A DNA stretch of 64,000 nt. Origin: Mycolicibacterium sp. MU0050 (GTDB lineage: Bacteria > Actinomycetota > Actinomycetes > Mycobacteriales > Mycobacteriaceae). The DNA lies in assembly GCF_963378085.1 (NCBI RefSeq), contig NZ_OY726395.1, positions 4,092,001-4,156,000 on the forward strand. The letters are read 5' to 3'. This document shows positions 1 through 11,322 of the stretch, one piece after another (positions within the stretch are counted from its first letter, which is position 1; every line of letters begins with the position of its first letter). Made by a program: the position numbers and the translations under genes. Under the pieces are notes generated by a model. That model was not told the DNA's origin and made no database searches. It was given only the letters and a program-made list of their open reading frames with translations.

Positions 1-411
1 GCCACCCATGCCGTCAACTCCGCTGAAGAGGACGTGCTCGCGGCCGTGCGCGACCTCACCGGTGGTTACGGCGCACAGTATTCCGTCGACTGCATAGGCC
101 TGCCCGCGGTGGTACGAAGCGCGCTGGAATGTCTGCAGTCCCCGGGTGTCTGCGCCAGCGTCGGATTTCAGGGCACCCCCAACGAGATCACCATCGATCA
201 GGGCCACCTCTTATTCGGTCGTTCCCTGGTCGGTGTCATCGAAGGCGACGCCAAAGCATCGGAGTTCGTCCCGTACATGATCGAGTTGTACCAGCAAGGC
301 CGATTTCCCTTCACCCGGTTCATCCAGACCTTCCCCTTCGAGGAGATCAACGAGGCCCTCGCGGCCGTGCACCGCGGTGATGTCACCAAGGCCGTACTGA
401 CCTTCGAATGA
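1..411 (+). CDS. Zinc-type alcohol dehydrogenase, C-terminal part
   Basis: The frame is open from the window edge, so the gene is cut at its 5' end; 136 codons remain. The first residues, ATHAVNS, match the stretch after the NAD-binding Rossmann fold in zinc-dependent medium-chain alcohol dehydrogenases. The rest reads as the cofactor-domain end and C-terminal strand-helix (DCIG, GFQGTP, then FEEINEALAAVHRGDVTKAVL, split here as FEEINEALAA and the following segment). The zinc ligands lie in the missing N-terminal part, so substrate class cannot be judged. It is an NAD(P)-dependent alcohol/aldehyde oxidoreductase by family. It converges on the cupin regulator, with 24 bases between the stops. 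Confidence 0.85.
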   Translation, partial: ATHAVNSAEEDVLAAVRDLTGGYGAQYSVDCIGLPAVVRSALECLQSPGVCASVGFQGTPNEITIDQGHLLFGRSLVGVIEGDAKASEFVPYMIELYQQGRFPFTRFIQTFPFEEINEALAAVHRGDVTKAVLTFE

Positions 412-435
412 CCTCTCCGAGCTGAGGCGATTCGG

Positions 436-1005
436 TTAGGTGTCGGCGTAGGTCCGATGCCCGCGGTGGGCGTCCCGGTCGAAGATCCCCAGGATCTCGC
501 AGGGTCCACCCTCGGCGCCGAGGGCGTGCGGCAACATCGTGGGAAACTCTGCGGCCTGGTTGGTTTCGACGCGCAACCGGCGGTCCGCGAGGAGCAGGAT
601 TGCGGTTCCGGACAGGACGACGAACCATTCGCGGCCGGGATGGGCGCGCATCCGCGCGGGGTTGTCCGGCGGGGGGTCGGTGAGCCGCTGACGCATGACG
701 GTAAGGCCGGGGTCGGCCTTCACCGACCACCGCAGGGTGCCGTGGGCGCCGTCGATCATGGGACTCGACACGACGTCATAGGTGTCCGTCTGCACCAACT
801 GGTCGAGCGAGGTGTCGAGGGCCCGGGCGAGGTCGACCAGCTGATCCAGCGCCAGACGGCGCCGGCCGGTCTCGATCCGACTCAATGACGACGGGCTGAT
901 CCGCGCCCGGGCGGCCAGTTCCTCCAGCGACCAGCCCTGCGCCACCCGCAGGGCGCGGATGCGTTTGCGCACCAGGCCGTCGATTCCGCTAATTTCTTGC
1001 GTCAT
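436..1005 (-). CDS. XRE-family regulator with cupin domain
   Basis: The 189-residue protein has an N-terminal helix-turn-helix of about residues 8-65 (the WSLEELAARARISPSSLSRIE region). It is followed by a C-terminal cupin barrel that probably binds a small ligand; HPGREWFVVLSGTAILLL is the cupin core. This XRE-cupin layout is common for repressors of neighbouring catabolic or detoxification genes. The ATG at 1005 is chosen; ATG 1011 two codons upstream is equally possible. It is divergent from the methyltransferase, with about 48 bases between the starts, so a shared operator is likely. The ligand is unknown. Confidence 0.85.
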   Translation of the reverse strand: MTQEISGIDGLVRKRIRALRVAQGWSLEELAARARISPSSLSRIETGRRRLALDQLVDLARALDTSLDQLVQTDTYDVVSSPMIDGAHGTLRWSVKADPGLTVMRQRLTDPPPDNPARMRAHPGREWFVVLSGTAILLLADRRLRVETNQAAEFPTMLPHALGAEGGPCEILGIFDRDAHRGHRTYADT

Positions 1006-1053
1006 AGGCATGATTCTATGCGTATTCGGCAAGGCAGTTCTACCGTCGGACCC

Positions 1054-1686
1054 ATGACGCAGAAACTGAGCAAGTCGTTCTGGGAACAGCGTTGGCAGTC
1101 CGTCGACGGGGGAACGCCGACGGTCACTGCCTCGCCGAATCACACGCTGCGCGAGGTGGCAGCCGCGTTACCGCCGGGCGCCGCACTCGACGCCGGTTGC
1201 GGCCAGGGCGCCGATGCTCTGCATCTCGCCGAACGCGGCTGGACGGTCACCGCAGTCGATTTCGTCGCCGACGCGCTGGAACGCGGACGGCGGGCCGCCG
1301 AACAGTTGGGAGCGGAGGCCTCCGATCGGATCCGTTGGCGGGAAGCCGACCTGGATTCCTGGGCGCCGCCGCGGGAGTCCTTCGACCTGGTGTCCGCGCA
1401 CTATCTGCACGGGATCGCCAGCAGGACAGCGGCGTTCGGCCGACTGGCCGCCGCGGTGCGCCCCGGCGGAACCTTGCTGATCGTCGGGCACCACCCCGCC
1501 AGCCTCGACATCTCCGGCGGCACGATGCCGCAGGCGGTGTTCTTCACCTCCGCCGACGTCACCGCGGCCCTGGATAACCGCTGGGAATTGGTCCGGGTCG
1601 ACGACGATCTCCCCCGCGAGGTCGCCGGCCCCGAGGGCAGCCCCCTGCGCCTGCGGTCGTCGCTGGTGCAGGCCCGGCGGCGATAG
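1054..1686 (+). CDS. Class I SAM-dependent methyltransferase
   Basis: The 210-residue protein has a Rossmann methyltransferase fold. Motif I is LDAGCGQGADALHLAERGW near residue 48, followed by the acidic strand end TAVDF and a motif IV-like FDLVSAHYLHG. Size and motifs fit the small TehB/thiopurine-methyltransferase-like detoxification group, which methylates small thiols, metalloid anions or similar acceptors; the substrate cannot be read from sequence. The ATG at 1054 is preferred over in-frame ATG 1018 because it places a normal N-terminus (MTQKLSKSFWEQRW). Being divergent from the XRE-cupin regulator suggests control by it (inference). Confidence 0.85.
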   Translation: MTQKLSKSFWEQRWQSVDGGTPTVTASPNHTLREVAAALPPGAALDAGCGQGADALHLAERGWTVTAVDFVADALERGRRAAEQLGAEASDRIRWREADLDSWAPPRESFDLVSAHYLHGIASRTAAFGRLAAAVRPGGTLLIVGHHPASLDISGGTMPQAVFFTSADVTAALDNRWELVRVDDDLPREVAGPEGSPLRLRSSLVQARRR

Positions 1687-1750
1687 GGCCGTAACGGCCA
1701 TCTCCCCGGGAGACCGCGTCTTGTCTGCCCTTGGTGGCATACTCGCTCGT

Positions 1751-3194
1751 ATGTTCGATATGGACGTGTTGCCGCCGGTCAGTGAGGTGACGGGGCGGGA
1801 TACGGCTGGGTTGATCGAGGCGATGGGGGCTGCGGCGCGGTGGGAGGCGGCGACGGCGGCGCGGCGGTTGGCTGCGGTGGCGGAGTTGTTTCATCGGCGT
1901 TTGCAGGAGGTCGATGCCGAGGAGCGTGAGCAGTGGCTCATCGATGGTCATGAGCAGGTCAGTGCCGAGGTGGGGTGTGCGTTGGGGATCAGCCGGGCGC
2001 GGGCGGCGGGGGTGATCCGGGTGGCGACGAGCTTGTTTGACCGGTTGCCGAAGGTGGCGGCGGTGTTCGCCGCCGGGCGGGTGGATTATCGGGTGGTCGC
2101 GGCGATTGTGTCGCGGACCGAGTTGGTGCTCGATGATGCTGATGTGGCGGTGTTGGATCGGGCGTTGGCGCGGCAGGTGCATCGGTGGAACCGGTTGTCG
2201 CGCAAGAAGCTCGCCGAGGTGCTCGATGCCTGTGTGCTCGAGATCGATCGGCTGGCGGCCAAGCCGGCGCGCGATCGGGTCGAGGACCGTGAGGTCGGCA
2301 TCGGGGCGGAGACCGAGGGGACCGCCGAGTTGTGGGGTACTTTGGCCGCGCCGGACGCGATCGCCTTCGATACCCGGCTGGAGCAGCTGGCGGCCACGGT
2401 GTGTGCCGCCGATCCGCGGACCAAGGCCCAACGCCGCGCCGATGCGGTCGGGGCCTTGTCGGTCGGGGCGACGCGGTTGGCGTGTCGGTGCGGGCAGGCC
2501 GAGTGCCCCACGGCCGGTGAGTCGGCCCCGGCGGCACCGGAGGTGGTGATCACGGTGCTGACCGACCCGGCCGGGCAGCGCGGCTACATTCCCGGGTTCG
2601 GGTTCCTCGACGCGCAGGCGTTGGCCGCGGCGATGGCCGCCGGCGCCCAGCAGCGCTCGCTGCCCCATCCCGGGGACTGCGGTGCCCCCGAGCCGCGGTA
2701 TCGGCCCTCGGCGGCGCTGGCGAACTTTGTTCGGGCGGCGGGATCTGACCTGCCGGTTCCCCGGTTGTGAGGCCCGCGCCGAGGTGTGCGATATCGACCA
2801 TACGGTGCCGTGGCCGCAGGGCCCCACTCATGCCTCGAACCTGAAATTGCTGTGCCGTGCGCATCATTTGTTGAAGACGTTCTACACCGGGTCGCGGTGG
2901 TGGTCCGACAGGCAGTTGCCCAATGGCACGGTGCTGTGGACGGCGCCGACCGGGCACACCTATGTCACCAAACCCCATGGTGGGCAATTGTTTCCGGTGC
3001 TGGCCCGCCCGACCGGGGTCCTCGACCTGCCCGCCGAGAGCCCAGCACCATTCCCGGGGCGCGGGCATGCCATGCCCACCCGCCGGATCACCCGAGCCCA
3101 AGACCGCGCCGCGCGCATCACCTACCAACGCAACCTCAACGCCGCGCACTACGCCCAAAACCCCGACCCACCACCGGACCCACCACCCTTCTGA
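1751..3194 (+). pseudogene. 13E12-family DUF222/HNH endonuclease, frameshifted
   Basis: The N-terminal DUF222 region reads in one frame from ATG 1751 to a stop at 2768-2770. The C-terminal HNH domain (RDLTCRFPGCE, then IDHTVPWPQGPTHASNL and LCRAHHLLK) continues in the next frame to 3194. The family junction NFVRARDLTCRF would be restored by removing one G near 2737-2738, where GCGGCGGG stands for an expected GCGCGGG. The gene is therefore broken by a single-base insertion, unless this is a sequencing error or frameshifting occurs. The family is the repeated REP13E12-type element of mycobacteria. HNH residues are otherwise intact, which suggests a recent lesion. Confidence 0.8.
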
Positions 3195-3261
3195 CCCGCC
3201 GGAGTCACACCGCACTGGCGGTCCACGGCGGCGCGCACTATGGTGGGCGCGGATACAACCA

Positions 3262-5819
<2,558 letters not shown>

Positions 5820-5830
<11 letters not shown>

Positions 5831-6434
5831 GGCCATCGCCGGCGTCGCGCACCCGCCGGACGGCGACCCGGCGGGCACGGTACTGCTCACCCACGGCGCC
5901 GGCGGCAGCCGCGAGTCCCCGCTGCTGATCCGGATCTGCGACGAGTGGGCCCGGCGCGGCTGGCTTGCGGTCCGCTACAACCTGCCCTACCGGCGGCGCC
6001 GCCCCAAGGGGCCGCCGTCGGGCTCGGCAAAGACCGATCAGGCCGGCATCGTCGAGGCCATCGGGATGGCCCACGACCTCGGTCACGGGCCGGTGCTCGC
6101 CGGCGGGCACTCCTACGGCGGGCGGATGACGTCCATGGCCGTGGCCGACGGGGCCGCCGTCGACGTGCTGACGCTGTTCTCCTACCCGCTGCATCCGCCC
6201 GGCAAGCCCGAGCGCGCCCGCACCGAGCACCTGCCGGACATCACCGCACCGACGGTCTTCACCCACGGCACGGCGGACCCGTTCGGCAGCATCGAGGAAC
6301 TGCGCGCGGCCGCTGAGTTGCTCGGCGGGCCCAGCACCGTCGTGGAGATCGTCAAGGCCCGCCACGACCTGGGCTCCAAGACCCTCGACGTCCCCGCCCT
6401 GGCCGTCGAGGCGGCCCTGGCGCTGCTGAGTTAG
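5820..6434 (+). CDS. Alpha/beta-hydrolase, Rv0421c-like
   Basis: The 204-residue protein has an alpha/beta-hydrolase core of the dienelactone-hydrolase-like/KANL3 type. The oxyanion-hole strand is LLTHGAGG, the nucleophile elbow is GGHSYGGR (Ser in G-H-S-Y-G) and a late histidine sits in ARHDLG. The start at 5820 overlaps the thiD stop by 11 bases, so it belongs to the riboswitch-controlled thiC-thiD operon. Conservation of the thiC-thiD-hydrolase order in mycobacteria (from memory, Rv0423c-Rv0422c-Rv0421c) suggests a thiamine-linked hydrolysis or salvage role, but no substrate can be assigned. Confidence 0.85.
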
Positions 6435-6448
6435 CAAACCGCCCTTCC

Positions 6449-6468
6449 ATCTTACTTTTGAGTAAGAT
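6449..6468. promoter_or_regulatory. Perfect palindrome before monooxygenase gene
   Basis: The 8-base arms ATCTTACT (6449-6456) and AGTAAGAT (6461-6468) are perfectly complementary around a TTTG spacer. The site ends 11 bases before the ATG of the monooxygenase. Size and symmetry fit a TetR-family operator overlapping the core promoter; a terminator for the upstream hydrolase is the alternative. The AT-rich sequence stands out in this high-GC region. Confidence 0.6.
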
Positions 6469-6479
6469 ACGGTGCCAGG

Positions 6480-7964
6480 ATGGCAGCACCGGAGTTCGAC
6501 TTCGTGATCGTGGGCGCCGGCTTCGGCGGCATCGGCGCCGCGATCGAACTGCGCCGCCTCGGCTACGACAACTTCGTGATCCTGGACCGGGAAGACGACC
6601 TCGGCGGGACCTGGCACGTCAACCACTACCCGGGCCTGGCCGTCGACGTGCCGACCACCACCTACAGCTACTCGTTCGAGCCCAACCCCAACTGGTCCCG
6701 GCTCTACACCCCGGGTCCCGAGATCAAGCAGTACGCCGCCGATGTCGCCGACAAGTACGACGTGCGCGGCCACATGCGGTTCAACACCGTCGTCAGCGGT
6801 GCCCGCTGGGACGACGAGACCGCAACCTGGCAGGTGGCCCTGGAAGCCGGGGACACGCTGAGTACTCGCTTCCTGATCACCGCGACGGGCTTCCTGTCGC
6901 AGCCGCGGATGCCGGAGATCCCCGGCATCACGACGTTCACCGGGCGGGTCCTGCACACCACCGACTGGGACGACGACTACGACCCCGCCGGGCAGCGCAT
7001 CGCGGTGATCGGCACCGGCGCCACCGCGGTGCAGCTGATCCCCGAATTGGCCAGCCGCGCCGCGGATCTCACCGTGTACCAGCGCACCCCCATCTGGGTG
7101 GTGCCCAAGATCGACATCCGCTTCGGGGCCCTGGTGCGCCGGCTGTTCGCCCGGGTCCCGGCGACCCAGCGCGCGGTGCGCGCGATCACCGACGGCCTCT
7201 ACGAGTTCCTGGTGTACGTCGGCGTGCTGCGCTACGACAGCGTCGGCAGACTCAACGTGGCCGCCCGCCAGCTGGCGAACGTGCATCGATTCCTGTCCAT
7301 CCGGAACCGGGACCTGCGCCGCAAGCTCACCCCCGACTACGAGTTCGGCTGCAAGCGCCCGACGTTCTCCAACAGCTACTACCGCACCTTCACCCGGGGA
7401 AACGTGCACCTGCAGGCCGACGGCATCGAGCGCATCGAGACCGACGGCATCGTCAACGCCGACGGCACCAAGACCGTGATCGACACCCTGGTGCTGGCCA
7501 CCGGATTCGACCTGTGGGAGGCCAACTTCCCGGCCATCGAGGTCATCGGGCGGGACGGACGCAATCTGGGAAAGTGGTGGCGCGACACCCGATTCCAGGC
7601 GTACCAGGGCGTCACGGTGCCGCATTTCCCGAACTTCCTGAGCCTGGCCAGCCCGTACGCCTTCCTGGGCCTGAACTTCTTCAACACCATGGACTACCAG
7701 ATGCGGCACATGGACCGCCTCTTTGGTGAGCTCAAGCGGCGCGGCGCAACGACTTTCGAGGTCACCGAGGACGCCAACGCGCGCTACCTGGACCAGATGA
7801 CCCGGTTGCTCGGCGACTCGCTGTTCACCACCGGGGACTGCGCCTCGGCCCGCTCGTACTATTACAATCCGGCCGGTGAGGCCACGCTGCTGCGTCCCAT
7901 GACCACCCGGGCCGCACTGCGAGAAGCCGCGAGTTTCCCCGTCACCGACTACGAATTCGGTTGA
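6480..7964 (+). CDS. Baeyer-Villiger-type flavin monooxygenase
   Basis: The 494-residue FAD/NADPH monooxygenase has the FAD-binding motif GAGFGG (from residue 12). It has the Baeyer-Villiger fingerprint FxGxxxHxxxWD as FTGRVLHTTDWD, and the second Rossmann motif GTGATAVQ for NADPH. The GGTWHVNHYPG stretch is typical of the class. Such enzymes insert oxygen into ketones or oxygenate sulfur; mycobacteria carry many paralogs, including EthA-like activators of thioamide prodrugs. The substrate is unknown. A palindromic putative operator lies directly upstream and a small membrane protein gene follows 16 bases after the stop. Confidence 0.9.
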   Translation: MAAPEFDFVIVGAGFGGIGAAIELRRLGYDNFVILDREDDLGGTWHVNHYPGLAVDVPTTTYSYSFEPNPNWSRLYTPGPEIKQYAADVADKYDVRGHMRFNTVVSGARWDDETATWQVALEAGDTLSTRFLITATGFLSQPRMPEIPGITTFTGRVLHTTDWDDDYDPAGQRIAVIGTGATAVQLIPELASRAADLTVYQRTPIWVVPKIDIRFGALVRRLFARVPATQRAVRAITDGLYEFLVYVGVLRYDSVGRLNVAARQLANVHRFLSIRNRDLRRKLTPDYEFGCKRPTFSNSYYRTFTRGNVHLQADGIERIETDGIVNADGTKTVIDTLVLATGFDLWEANFPAIEVIGRDGRNLGKWWRDTRFQAYQGVTVPHFPNFLSLASPYAFLGLNFFNTMDYQMRHMDRLFGELKRRGATTFEVTEDANARYLDQMTRLLGDSLFTTGDCASARSYYYNPAGEATLLRPMTTRAALREAASFPVTDYEFG

Positions 7965-7980
7965 ACAGAAAGGTCCGTCC

Positions 7981-8259
7981 GTGTCAGACGTCTCCAGCAA
8001 GCCTGCCGCCCTGCCCAAGATCGCCGGCCTGACCCTCGCCGCCACCGGAGTGGCGCACTTCGTTCGTCCACAGCTGTTCGAGCCCATCACCAAGCCGCTG
8101 TTCCCGCGCAACACCCAGCAACGCATCTACGCCCACGGCGGCATCGAGACCGCGCTGGGCCTGGGTCTGCTCAGCGCCAAGACCCGCAAGGCGGCGCTGC
8201 TCGCCGGCGCCGGTTACCTCGGCTACCTGGGGCTCAGCGCGGCACGCAGCACCCGCTGA
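7981..8259 (+). CDS. Small DoxX-like membrane protein
   Basis: The 92-residue protein starts at GTG 7981 behind an AGAAAGG ribosome site. It has two or three hydrophobic stretches (IAGLTLAATGVAHFV, then ETALGLGLL and AALLAGAGYLGYLGLS). The pattern resembles the DoxX/DoxD-like small membrane family, but similarity is weak and no function is established. It follows the monooxygenase closely and is probably co-transcribed with it. Its stop is 4 bases from the end of the convergent mgtE. Confidence 0.7.
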   Translation: MSDVSSKPAALPKIAGLTLAATGVAHFVRPQLFEPITKPLFPRNTQQRIYAHGGIETALGLGLLSAKTRKAALLAGAGYLGYLGLSAARSTR

Positions 8260-8263
8260 GCAC

Positions 8264-9640
8264 TCAGATCCCCAGCACGGCCTTCGCGATGCCGAAGTAG
8301 ATCAGCAGGCCGGCGGCGTCGACGAAGGTCGAGATGAACGGGTTGGAGAAGACTGCGGGGTCCGCCCGCACCACCCGCGCCAGCAGCGGCATCGCGCCGC
8401 CCACCGAGGCGGCCATGGTGCACAGGCTCACGAACGTCAGACCGATGACCAGCCCGATGTCGCTGCCGTAGATCAAACCGGTGACCGCGAAGGCCAACGA
8501 GCCCAACAGGATTCCCAGCAGGAGGCCGACGCGCAGTTCCCGGAACACGACCTTGCCGAGGTCGCGGGGCCGGACGTCGCCCAGCGCCAGGGCCCGGGTC
8601 ACGGTGGTGGCGGCCTGATTGCCGGTGTTACCGCCGGTGCCGATCAGCAGCGGCACGAACAGGGCCAGGGTGACCACCTGTTCCAGGGTCGCCTCGAACA
8701 CCTCGAGGACCTGCACCGTCAGCGTCGCGCCGACCGCCAGCACCAGCAGCCACACCACCCGGGAGCGCACCAGGCCGGTCACCGGCGCGGTCAGGTACGG
8801 CCGACGCAGCGGCTCGACGCCGCCGATGCGGGCCTGGTCCTCGGAGTCCGCGGACTCCAGGATGGACAGCGCGTCGTCGACGGTGAGGATGCCGACCACG
8901 CGGTTCTCGTTGTCGACCACCGGCAACGCCAACAGCTTGAGGTCCGCGCACCGGCGGGCGGATTCCTCGGCGTCGTCGGTGGCCCGCACGTCCAGCGGCC
9001 GCTGCATCACCTCGGCGACGGCCGTGCCGACCGGAGCCTTCATCAGATCGCGCAGGCTCACGATGCCCACCAGCACGCGGTGTGCATCGGTCACCGGCAT
9101 GGTGTACACCGTCTCGGCGTCGTCCAGGTGCTCGCTGACCCGGCGCAACGCCTCGGCGCACGTCATCTCCGGGCGCACGGCGACGAACTCGGGACTCATC
9201 CGGCGGCCGATGGAACCCTGCGGGTAGCCGAGAATGTCGGCGGTGAGCGCCCGCTCCTGCGGGGGAAGACCCTGCAGGAGCCGACGGGCAACCGTGGCCG
9301 GCAACTCGTCGAGAAGTTCGACGCGGTCGTCGGGGTCCAGGTCGGCGAACAGCGCCGCGACGTCGTCGTCCTGGAGCGCGCCCACCAGGTCGCCCTGGAG
9401 GCTGGGGTCGAGGTTCTCGAATACCTCGAGGGCCTGTTCCTTCTCCAGCAGGCGGTAGAGCACCGCGCCCCGTTTCGAGGACAGCCGGTCGAGGATCTCC
9501 ACCACCCAGCTGGCCGGCAGCGAACGCACCGCCGTGGTCAGCTCCGGCAGGTCGAGGTCGCCGTCCATCGCGTCCTCGACCGCCTTGGTCGCCGCGTCCC
9601 GATCGGCATCCTGCAACTGGCTCAACGAAATCTCAGACAT
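8264..9640 (-). CDS. mgtE: Magnesium transporter MgtE
   Basis: The 458-residue product matches MgtE: an N-terminal superhelical MgtE_N domain (about 20-130), two CBS domains (about 135-260, including MPVTDAHRVLVGIVSLRDL and LPVVDNENRVVGILTVDDA), a connecting helix and five C-terminal membrane helices (about 285-455). The conserved pore region PLLIGTGGNTGNQA is present. The cytosolic domains normally sense Mg2+ and gate the channel. In M. tuberculosis mgtE lies beside Rv0361 (recalled); here it sits elsewhere, downstream of a double-TetR regulator, with a short upstream ORF overlapping its start. Confidence 0.95.
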   Translation of the reverse strand: MSEISLSQLQDADRDAATKAVEDAMDGDLDLPELTTAVRSLPASWVVEILDRLSSKRGAVLYRLLEKEQALEVFENLDPSLQGDLVGALQDDDVAALFADLDPDDRVELLDELPATVARRLLQGLPPQERALTADILGYPQGSIGRRMSPEFVAVRPEMTCAEALRRVSEHLDDAETVYTMPVTDAHRVLVGIVSLRDLMKAPVGTAVAEVMQRPLDVRATDDAEESARRCADLKLLALPVVDNENRVVGILTVDDALSILESADSEDQARIGGVEPLRRPYLTAPVTGLVRSRVVWLLVLAVGATLTVQVLEVFEATLEQVVTLALFVPLLIGTGGNTGNQAATTVTRALALGDVRPRDLGKVVFRELRVGLLLGILLGSLAFAVTGLIYGSDIGLVIGLTFVSLCTMAASVGGAMPLLARVVRADPAVFSNPFISTFVDAAGLLIYFGIAKAVLGI

Positions 9641-9695
9641 CAGCGGTCACCTTCACGGCAGAGGTTCGGCGCTCGGGCGGTCCCGGGCTGCTCAT
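9633..9695 (-). CDS. Possible 20-codon leader ORF of mgtE
   Basis: An ATG at 9695 preceded by AGGGAGG opens a 20-residue frame (MSSPGPPERRTSAVKVTADV). It ends in TGA overlapping the first codons of mgtE, out of frame with it by one base. The SPGPPE segment, with clustered prolines and an acidic residue, recalls leader peptides that sense Mg2+ or proline in other bacterial Mg2+ transporter genes. Whether it is translated or regulatory is inference from layout only; it may be chance. Confidence 0.35.
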   Translation of the reverse strand: MSSPGPPERRTSAVKVTADV

Positions 9696-9702
9696 GGCCT
9701 CC

Positions 9703-9718
9703 CTAATACAGGTACTAG
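9703..9718. promoter_or_regulatory. Near-perfect palindrome upstream of mgtE
   Basis: CTAATAC (9703-9709) and GTACTAG (9712-9718) form 7-base arms with one mismatch around AG. The site is just upstream of the leader-ORF ribosome site and 28 bases after the end of the double-TetR gene. It could be an operator for that regulator or part of the mgtE promoter. Confidence 0.4.
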
Positions 9719-9745
9719 ATGACCGGATGACAAACGAGCCGCGGG

Positions 9746-10969
9746 CTACACGCCGAGCGTCACCAGCATGAGCCGGCGCAGTCCGGCCTGCAGGCGCGCC
9801 GAGTTCGCGTAGCCGCCCAACCGGCCCAGATCGATCACCAGGGCCATCGCCGCCTGCACCAGGAAGCGCGCCTCGCCCTGGGTGACCTCCGGGCGCACCG
9901 ATACCAGCAGCCGCACCCAGGAGTCGATGGTGGCGCGCTGCACGTTGCGCAGCATGTCCTGGTCGGCCGCGCTGAGATTGACGCGTTCGGTGTAGTACAC
10001 ATAGGCCAGCTCCGGGCTGGCGAACGAGCTGGCCACGTAGGCCCCGACCAGCCGCCGCAGCGCCTCGGTCGGATCGCCGACGCCGGCCAGCACCGACGCC
10101 AACTCCGCGGAAACCCGGTCGGCACCGCGGTGGAACACCGCCGACAGGATGTCCTGCTTGCCGGCGAAGTAGCGGTAGATCGCCGAGGTGGGGATCCCGA
10201 CCGCCGCGGCGATCTGCCCCATGCTGGTTTCGTGATAGCCCTGCTTGTCGAAGAGCACCAGGGACTGCTGCAGGACGGCCTCGTAGCGCCCGACGGCGTC
10301 GGGTTCGGCCAGCGGCCGCGGGGTCACGACGGGCTCGGCGGCGATCTCGCGGGCGGTGGGCAGCTCGGCGGCCAGGATGTCGGCGGCCACCCGGGCCAGC
10401 AGCGCCCGGATCTGAGCGACCGGCAACTTGGCGCGGTGGTCGGCGACGCTGCCGATCACGCTGAGCGCCGCGGCGGACAACATCCAGCGCTCGACGGAGG
10501 CCAGCGTGGGCCGCAGCTGCCGCATCGGCTGCTGGATCCGCCGGTTGACCAGCCGGATCTGCGTCATCAGCCGGGCCTGATCCTCGCCCTGCAGGTAGCG
10601 CCCCTCCCAGCGGTACAACCCGCCGCGGTCCCGGTTGGCGATCGCGACGTCCGCGATGGCCCCGACCACCCGGGCCTGTAAGTCCAGGGGTTCGATGCCC
10701 GCCGCGGCCTCGTCGTCGCAGAAGGCGGTGGCGTCGACCAGCTGCTGGCCCAGCGTCAGCACCGCGGCGCGGAACAGGTCGTACTTGTTGGCGTAGTGCC
10801 GGTAGAGCGCGGTCGCGGTGATGTCGAGCTGCGCGGCGATGTCGTCCATGCCGACCGCGTGGTAGCCGCGCTTGCTGAACGCCTCCGCGGCTACGCGGGC
10901 GATCTGCGCTTTGCGGTCCTTCGGACGCCGGCGAACGCCGTCGGCGGTGGCGGCTCGGCTTGTCGGCAC
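9746..10969 (-). CDS. Tandem-TetR (double-domain) transcriptional regulator
   Basis: The 407-residue protein contains two complete TetR units in one chain. The first DNA-binding domain is at about 20-65 (FSKRGYHAVGMDDIAAQLDI, then TATALYRHYANKYDLF). The second is at about 235-280 (FDKQGYHETSMGQIAAAVGI, then PTSAIYRYFAGKQDIL). Each is followed by a helical ligand domain. The layout and length match Mce3R of M. tuberculosis (about 406 residues), a known double-TetR repressor, though orthology is unproven. The start is GTG 10969. It is divergent from the MpaB operon and upstream of mgtE on the same strand; either may be its target. Confidence 0.88.
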   Translation of the reverse strand: MPTSRAATADGVRRRPKDRKAQIARVAAEAFSKRGYHAVGMDDIAAQLDITATALYRHYANKYDLFRAAVLTLGQQLVDATAFCDDEAAAGIEPLDLQARVVGAIADVAIANRDRGGLYRWEGRYLQGEDQARLMTQIRLVNRRIQQPMRQLRPTLASVERWMLSAAALSVIGSVADHRAKLPVAQIRALLARVAADILAAELPTAREIAAEPVVTPRPLAEPDAVGRYEAVLQQSLVLFDKQGYHETSMGQIAAAVGIPTSAIYRYFAGKQDILSAVFHRGADRVSAELASVLAGVGDPTEALRRLVGAYVASSFASPELAYVYYTERVNLSAADQDMLRNVQRATIDSWVRLLVSVRPEVTQGEARFLVQAAMALVIDLGRLGGYANSARLQAGLRRLMLVTLGV

Positions 10970-11097
10970 GCACCCACACTAGACCGGCGTTCTCGATCGC
11001 ATCGGTGAACCGAGCGCACGACAAAATGTCCGCCAACCCGGCACGCCCCAGCCGAACCATCGTTAACATAGTGGTCACGCAAGGAAGGGACGCGCCC

Positions 11098-11322
11098 ATG
11101 CTCGCCAAGCTTCGTTCGGTGCTGAGTTACCAGTTCACCATCGCCGAACTCATCGGGCTGGGCATCATCCTCGGCACCCCGTACCTGATCATCGGGGCCA
11201 TCTGGTCAATGACCCACACCGACCACCTCGAACACCTGCAGGGCGCCGATCTGGTGGTGTCCTTCCTCGGATCGATCGTGTCCTGGCCGGTCCTGCTGTT
11301 CTCGAACGTGTGCATGACGTGA
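11098..11322 (+). CDS. Small two-helix membrane protein
   Basis: The 74-residue product starts at ATG 11098 behind an AAGGAAGGG ribosome site. It has two predicted membrane helices (about 15-37, IGLGIILGTPYLIIGAIW, and about 50-70, VVSFLGSIVSWPVLLF). I recognise no family. Its stop overlaps GTG 11319, the start of the MpaB-like gene, so translation is coupled and the two products probably act together. A TAACAT element at about 11063-11068 could be the -10 of this operon. Confidence 0.7.
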   Translation: MLAKLRSVLSYQFTIAELIGLGIILGTPYLIIGAIWSMTHTDHLEHLQGADLVVSFLGSIVSWPVLLFSNVCMT

